Positions 43,541-47,500 of a stretch of 47,500 nt of DNA are shown in pieces; position 1 is the stretch's first letter, and every line of letters begins with the position of its first letter. This stretch comes from Neocallimastix lanati (nom. inval.). Its lineage: Eukaryota; Neocallimastigomycota; Neocallimastigomycetes; Neocallimastigales; Neocallimastigaceae. The stretch lies in the NCBI GenBank assembly GCA_016946835.1, contig JACVTC010000093.1, forward strand, positions 1 through 47,500. Direction: 5' to 3'. The notes under the pieces are model-generated. The model was not told the origin of the DNA and searched no databases. It saw only the letters and a list, made by a program, of their open reading frames with translations. Position numbers and translations under genes: made by a program.

Positions 43541-44394
43541 CGTTCGTTTGAGACATTAGCAGAACCACTTGATTCTTCATTTAGCATTCTTTGGTATTTC
43601 AAATATTCAAAGTGATTAAATTTTGGACAATTGTATTTCTTGTGACCTTCTTCGTTACAAAAATAGCACATCTGGACTCTATATTTACCTTTATTTCCAT
43701 CATTATTCAAATTATTATTTTTGAAATTATTATCACGTGATTCATGAGTGACTGGTTTATTATTAAAAATTTTGTTATTATGTGAATTAAATTTTTGGTT
43801 GTAAGAAGAATTTCCATTAGAGTTACTAGTTCTTTTTCCACATTCATTTTCAACTTCATCAATTAATTCAGCTGTAGAAAAAGCTTTTGCTAGACTAATT
43901 CTTTTTCCCGCAAGTTTAACACCTTTCCATGCTTCTTTCTTGTTAAAAATTGACTTCAAATAATCCGAAACAGAAATGCATCTACGATCATCTTCATCGA
44001 GTTTATTATATAATTCTTTATATTCTTTGTTAAATTCCTTTATATTCCCTCTGGTAGATATTGCCATATTTTTAAGTTTATCAATGATGTCTTCTGGATC
44101 CATATATAAGTCATGAAATTCTAGAAGAGCATCACGTATTTCTTCTAAAGATGGATAAACAATATTATTATCCACATCTTTAGTTACTAATGCATTAAGA
44201 CAATGGATACTTTTACCAATCACTTTAAATTTACAATTATTAAAAATTTCTTCTTCATCAGTAATTTGGTAAAGAGTGATCCAAGCCTTCATCTGGTTAT
44301 ACCAAGCATCAACATCCTTATTTGAATCTGAAAGGACTTGAATGCATTGGAATTGCATTAGTTTATTTTGATTTTTAATTAATTCTTCAGTCAT
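43528..44394 (-). CDS. gag: Retrotransposon Gag with CCHC zinc knuckle
   Basis: I choose ATG at 44,394 (MTEELIKNQNKL), giving 288 residues; the frame is open further upstream but only with non-ATG codons and a T-run in the leader. The N-terminal two thirds are an alpha-helical capsid-like region (DAWYNQMKAWITLYQITDEE, FNKEYKELYNKL). The C-terminal part is Asn-rich and basic and ends with CYFCNEEGHKKYNC (codons near 43,629-43,670), a perfect C-x2-C-x4-H-x4-C knuckle of nucleocapsid type. It stops at TAA 43,528-43,530, inside the spacer of the frameshift signal, so most product should be Gag and a minority Gag-Pro fusion of about 1,080 residues. Confidence 0.9.
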   Translation of the reverse strand: MTEELIKNQNKLMQFQCIQVLSDSNKDVDAWYNQMKAWITLYQITDEEEIFNNCKFKVIGKSIHCLNALVTKDVDNNIVYPSLEEIRDALLEFHDLYMDPEDIIDKLKNMAISTRGNIKEFNKEYKELYNKLDEDDRRCISVSDYLKSIFNKKEAWKGVKLAGKRISLAKAFSTAELIDEVENECGKRTSNSNGNSSYNQKFNSHNNKIFNNKPVTHESRDNNFKNNNLNNDGNKGKYRVQMCYFCNEEGHKKYNCPKFNHFEYLKYQRMLNEESSGSANVSNERLNY

Positions 44395-44560
44395 ATTTTT
44401 AACTTTAATTCTATTTTCTAATTGACTGAAAAATTCTTTAATCGAAAACAATTTTTTTTTTTTTTTTTTTTTATTATTATTATTATATTATATTTTATTT
44501 TATTTTATTTTAAAAAAAATAATATTAAAATTTAATAAATATATTTTTCCTCCCACAAGA

Positions 44561-44576
44561 GCCGATATCTCCACCA
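44561..44576 (-). promoter_or_regulatory. tRNA primer-binding site
   Basis: On the minus strand, two bases after the 5' LTR, lies TGGTGGAGATATCGGC. Its complement ends ...ATATCTCCACCA, as a mature tRNA 3' end would. I have not identified the tRNA. Confidence 0.75.
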
Positions 44577-44578
44577 AA

Positions 44579-45128
44579 TGATATACAACTCAAAAGTTCG
44601 ATGTACTTTTGTTGGGATTTATTTATTAAATTTATTAATTTATTATTTATTTATTTATTTAATTTTATATAGAAACTACATATATTTAAAGAGACTATTT
44701 AACAACTTTCTTATTCTTTTAATTACAAACTAACTTAACATAATATTACTTTTAAACAACAACGACGACTATTGCTCAGCTATTCTCTTAATTCAGAGAA
44801 ATGCTTTATTTTTATGTTATTTAGTTATAATTAACTATTTAATTAATTGTTCTTGTGATTAGAATAAACTATTAATAATTATTATTTAAGGAAATATTTA
44901 ATAACTATATAAATATAAATATAAAATGATAAGAATATAATTAAAACATTGATTTATGCTATAAAATTTATTATTAATTAAATATATAATTAATATATAA
45001 AATCAAGCCACATATTGAAATTGTTGTAAAATCATTAGATTTAAATTTGATTTATGACATTAATTTATGTTTGAATAATAAAAACTAATTTTATATTAAT
45101 TAAGGTTTGAATATTTCATTTTATATCA
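44579..45128 (-). repeat. 5' LTR
   Basis: 550 bp, identical by reading to the 3' LTR. On the element's strand a TATATAAAA box candidate lies at 44,671-44,663, with AATAAA words just downstream, suggesting transcription start and polyadenylation in the last about 60 bp (R/U5 region). Confidence 0.94.
44663..44671 (-). promoter_or_regulatory. TATA-box candidate in 5' LTR
   Basis: The minus strand reads CTATATAAAA in a context of mixed composition; everything downstream toward the primer site is AT-rich, so this is only a positional candidate. Confidence 0.35.
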
Positions 45129-47440
45129 CTTTATAGAGAATAATTTTTGTATTCAAAGTTTATTTGATAAATTATTTTTAATTACATTACTTTTTTTTTA
45201 TTAAATGATTAATGGCAAGAATAATTTTCTATTATTTATTATATTATTAAATATAGTTTTGGCTGTATTATTAGATAAAGAATTAAATATTATTTATTTA
45301 TTTCTATCATTTATACTTTTTATCTAATTTTAGGTTTAATTCTATTATACTATAATTACTTTATAATATTTATGATTAAAATATATAAAAATTTTCATTA
45401 AAATATGAAATACATAATAAATTATAGATATATAACATATGTTTATGATATAGAAATATATTATTAATTAATATTCTAAATTCCAATTCATATTATAATA
45501 ATTATTATTATTTTTATTTTTTCACATTATACACAAGATACAATTGAATATTAAAATAATTGTTTTTTTTTTTTTTTTTTTTTGAATTATGATGTTATGG
45601 ATGAATTTACTGTTAAGTAAAATCTTATTAATATATTTTTAAATTATTTTTTTTTTTTATAATTTATTTAATTAAATTAATTAAAAAATAATATATAATT
45701 GTGGGTAACACAAGATTATGGAAAATTTAATCTATAAATAATTTAATATATTAAAATTTTTATTTTTTTTTTTATATTAATTATTTAAATGTTTATTGCT
45801 ATATAACTCAATTTCAGATTTATTTATTAAATTTATAAAAGTATTATTTATTTATTCATTTAATTTTATTATTATTATAACATATAATTATTCAAGTAAA
45901 AAATAATTATACTTGTTTATATATAAACAACTTTCTTACACACTTCTCTTAATTCAGAGAAATGTTTTATTTTTATGTTATTTAGTTATAATTAACTAAT
46001 TAGTTGTTTTTATGATTGAAATAAACTTTTTAATAAATTTTTATGTTAAAGTATTAGAAATATTAATAATTACTATTTAAAAAAATAATTAATAACTATA
46101 TAAAGATAAATATAAAAAAAAATAATTAAAACATTGATATATGTTATAAAATTTATTATTATAAATTAATATAAGAAATCAAGCCACATATTAAGAATAT
46201 AATAAAATTATTAGATTTAAATTTATTTATGACAATAATTAATATAAAATAGTAATATTCAAACCTTAATTAATATAAAATTGTTCTTACTATTAAAAAT
46301 AAATTAAGGATTGAATATTTCATTTTATATAATGTTAACTTAAACCAATAATATTTAACATTTATACTTATAATATTTTTTTTTTTTTTTTAATTTGTTT
46401 TATTTTTTTTGGTACAAAATTACCCAAAAGAAATTTAATTAATTATTTTTCCTGTATTTTTTTTGAGTTGTATATCAATATAATTTTGTAGTTTATGACT
46501 CTTAAACTGATTATATTACTTTTAAACCAATAATCTTTAGTCTTTATACATATAATATATATGTATATATATATTTTTTATATATGATTTTTTTTTTTTT
46601 TTTTTGGTACAAAATTATTCGAATAGTTGAATCATTTTTTTTACTAATTTTTTAATTTATTCCTTTTTTAGAATATTTTTAGAACATTTTGCTTATAAAA
46701 GATAAAAAGAATTTTTTTTTTTTTTTAATTTTACTAATTAGAATTACATTTGTTTTAATTTGTTTTATGGAATTATAATAATTATGTATTGGAAATTTTT
46801 TTTAATTAAAATTAAATTAATAATTATGAAAATGAATAATATAAATAAAATTTAATAGGTTACACAAAAAATAATTTCTTTTTTAAAGTAACAAATTTTT
46901 TTTCTTTTTCTTTTTCTTTATTTTTTTTAATCTACTTAAAATTTTCCATATTTTAACTTGTATTAATTTTTCATCATAAAAATGGATTAATAAAAATTAA
47001 TAATAATTAAAATGGATTAATAAAAATTAATAATAATTAATAATTAATAATAATGAAAATTAAGAAAATTATATAAAATAAAGATTGTTTATCTTAATAA
47101 TTATTTTGTATAAAATAATATATTTGTAATAATAAAAATTTAAATAAATATAATTAAAATAAAAAATATATTTAAAATAGAATTTAAAATGATATTTATT
47201 AATAATTCTTTAATAAATTAGATAAAAATAAAAAAAAAAGAAAGTTTTTTATTTTATAAAAAAAATTTATTTTAAATATATAGATATAAACATATATAAA
47301 TAAATAAATATAAATATATAAATATTTAAAAAAAAAATTAAAAAAAATAAATGAAAATAAATAAAAATAAAAACTATATAAATAAATAAAATATATTATT
47401 AAAAAATAATAACAACAACAATAATAATAATTAAGATAAA
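45129..47440 (+). repeat. Dispersed subtelomeric block, copy R4, right part
   Basis: It resumes R4 after the LTR element and matches 20,221-22,352 of R2 up to the CotH start codon, including AGGTTACACAAAA (46,857; R2 21,750), the TTGTAGTTTATGACTCTTAAACT word (46,483) and the AT-rich proximal promoter region. It holds a decayed LTR at 45,797-46,332. A short internal duplication of the AAACCAATAAT...TTGGTACAAAATTA segment (46,345-46,420 and 46,524-46,617) is specific to this copy. Confidence 0.85.
45797..46332 (-). repeat. Decayed LTR remnant (rearranged)
   Basis: It starts TGCTATATAACTCA and ends GAATATTTCATTTTATATAA, parallel to the intact LTRs, sharing CTTAATTCAGAGAAATG and TTATGTTATTTAGTTATAATTAACTA in the middle. 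Near 46,240-46,275 it also contains ATTCAAACCTTAATTAATAT, the complement of its own end, so an inverted piece is embedded. No clear target duplication is visible. Confidence 0.7.
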
Positions 47441-47500
47441 ATGAAATGTTTCAATTTTATTTCTGCTATTTTATTAGTTGTTAATGTTCTTCTTGTTCAA
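47441..47500 (+). CDS. Second CotH-family gene, first exon (cut by window end)
   Basis: The 20 codons read MKCFNFISAILLVVNVLLVQ, differing from the CotH gene at 22,353 at only four positions (C for Y, V for A, V for T after N-shifted spacing, all within the signal peptide). The 5' flank is also homologous over more than 2 kb. By analogy the exon should end with a donor a few bases past the window edge. The protein would be secreted; whether it keeps an intact CBM18 tail cannot be seen. Confidence 0.85.
   Translation, partial: MKCFNFISAILLVVNVLLVQ

Larger units (their letters stand above)
40584..45128 (-). mobile_element. Young non-autonomous Ty3/gypsy-like LTR retrotransposon
   Basis: Two 550-bp direct LTRs (40,584-41,133; 44,579-45,128) bound a 3,445-bp interior. 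The element is flanked by a 4-bp target duplication, CTTT (40,580-40,583 and 45,129-45,132). Reading the two LTRs base by base I see no difference, so insertion is recent. R2 (20,216-20,231) and R3 near 34,768 show the empty site. The interior encodes gag and, in the -1 frame, protease joined through a long Asn/Lys-rich region to an integrase GPY C-terminus. RT, RNase H and the integrase catalytic core are absent, so it must depend on a partner element. A primer-binding site and a purine-rich tract are in the expected places. Confidence 0.93.

Noticed and set aside
43227-43559. 110-codon plus-strand frame opposite the Gag-Pro junction
   Set aside because: It is antisense to the acidic/basic linker of the Pro frame and Ser/Phe-rich because of GAA/AAA codons on the other strand.
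44395-44451. Longer gag starting at 44,451
   Set aside because: The upstream start would be TTG next to a poly(T)-derived leader; the first ATG in frame is at 44,394.

Overview
The window is the left end of a chromosome from an extremely AT-rich eukaryote. It starts with a C-rich-strand telomere array. Intergenic DNA is almost pure A/T, introns are short, and the genes encode CotH-kinase-like proteins, hevein-type chitin-binding (CBM18/ChtBD1) modules and long ankyrin arrays. Together these point to an anaerobic gut fungus (Neocallimastigomycota); this is inferred from gene content and composition, as no marker gene is present.

Layout. 1-437 telomere; 0.4-7.4 kb subtelomeric satellites and low-complexity DNA; 7.4-8.3 kb an unknown secreted protein (-) whose last residues are read from a small internal telomeric repeat; 10.1-12.0 kb an inverted copy (R1) of a dispersed subtelomeric block; 12.75-13.49 kb a MULE-like MITE; 14.0-15.9 kb a secreted protein with ten CBM18 domains (-); 17.2-22.35 kb block copy R2, holding a second MITE (18.3-19.2 kb, opposite orientation) and a solo LTR; 22.35-25.5 kb a three-exon CotH gene (+) with an in-frame TAA exactly between the CotH part and six CBM18 domains; 26.3-31.0 kb two poly(A)-tailed retroinsertions in series at one target site, the second a decayed APE-type LINE; 32.0-33.05 kb an ankyrin pseudogene followed by block copy R3; 36.3-39.3 kb an intact 1021-residue ankyrin protein (-); 39.9-47.4 kb block copy R4, split by an intact-looking 4.5-kb LTR retrotransposon (-); from 47,441 the first exon of a second CotH gene, cut by the window end.

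Two things organise the region. First, a modular segmental duplication: a minus-strand gene (CBM18 or ankyrin), a shared 5' flank, the R block and a plus-strand CotH gene form a cassette present in at least two long copies, with truncated and inverted derivatives. Second, the LTR element is a very young insertion: its two 550-bp LTRs read as identical, it has a 4-bp target duplication, and the empty site is visible in R2. It lacks RT, RNase H and the integrase core, but keeps gag, protease and an integrase C-terminal GPY module. Gag is joined to protease by what looks like a textbook -1 frameshift signal: TTTAAAC, a 6-nt spacer and a foldable H-type pseudoknot. This is the most striking signal in the window.

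The secreted chitin-binding and CotH proteins suggest a rapidly evolving subtelomeric surface or secretome gene set. How they act together is not shown by the sequence. Reading was by eye; no alignment, folding or database search was run.
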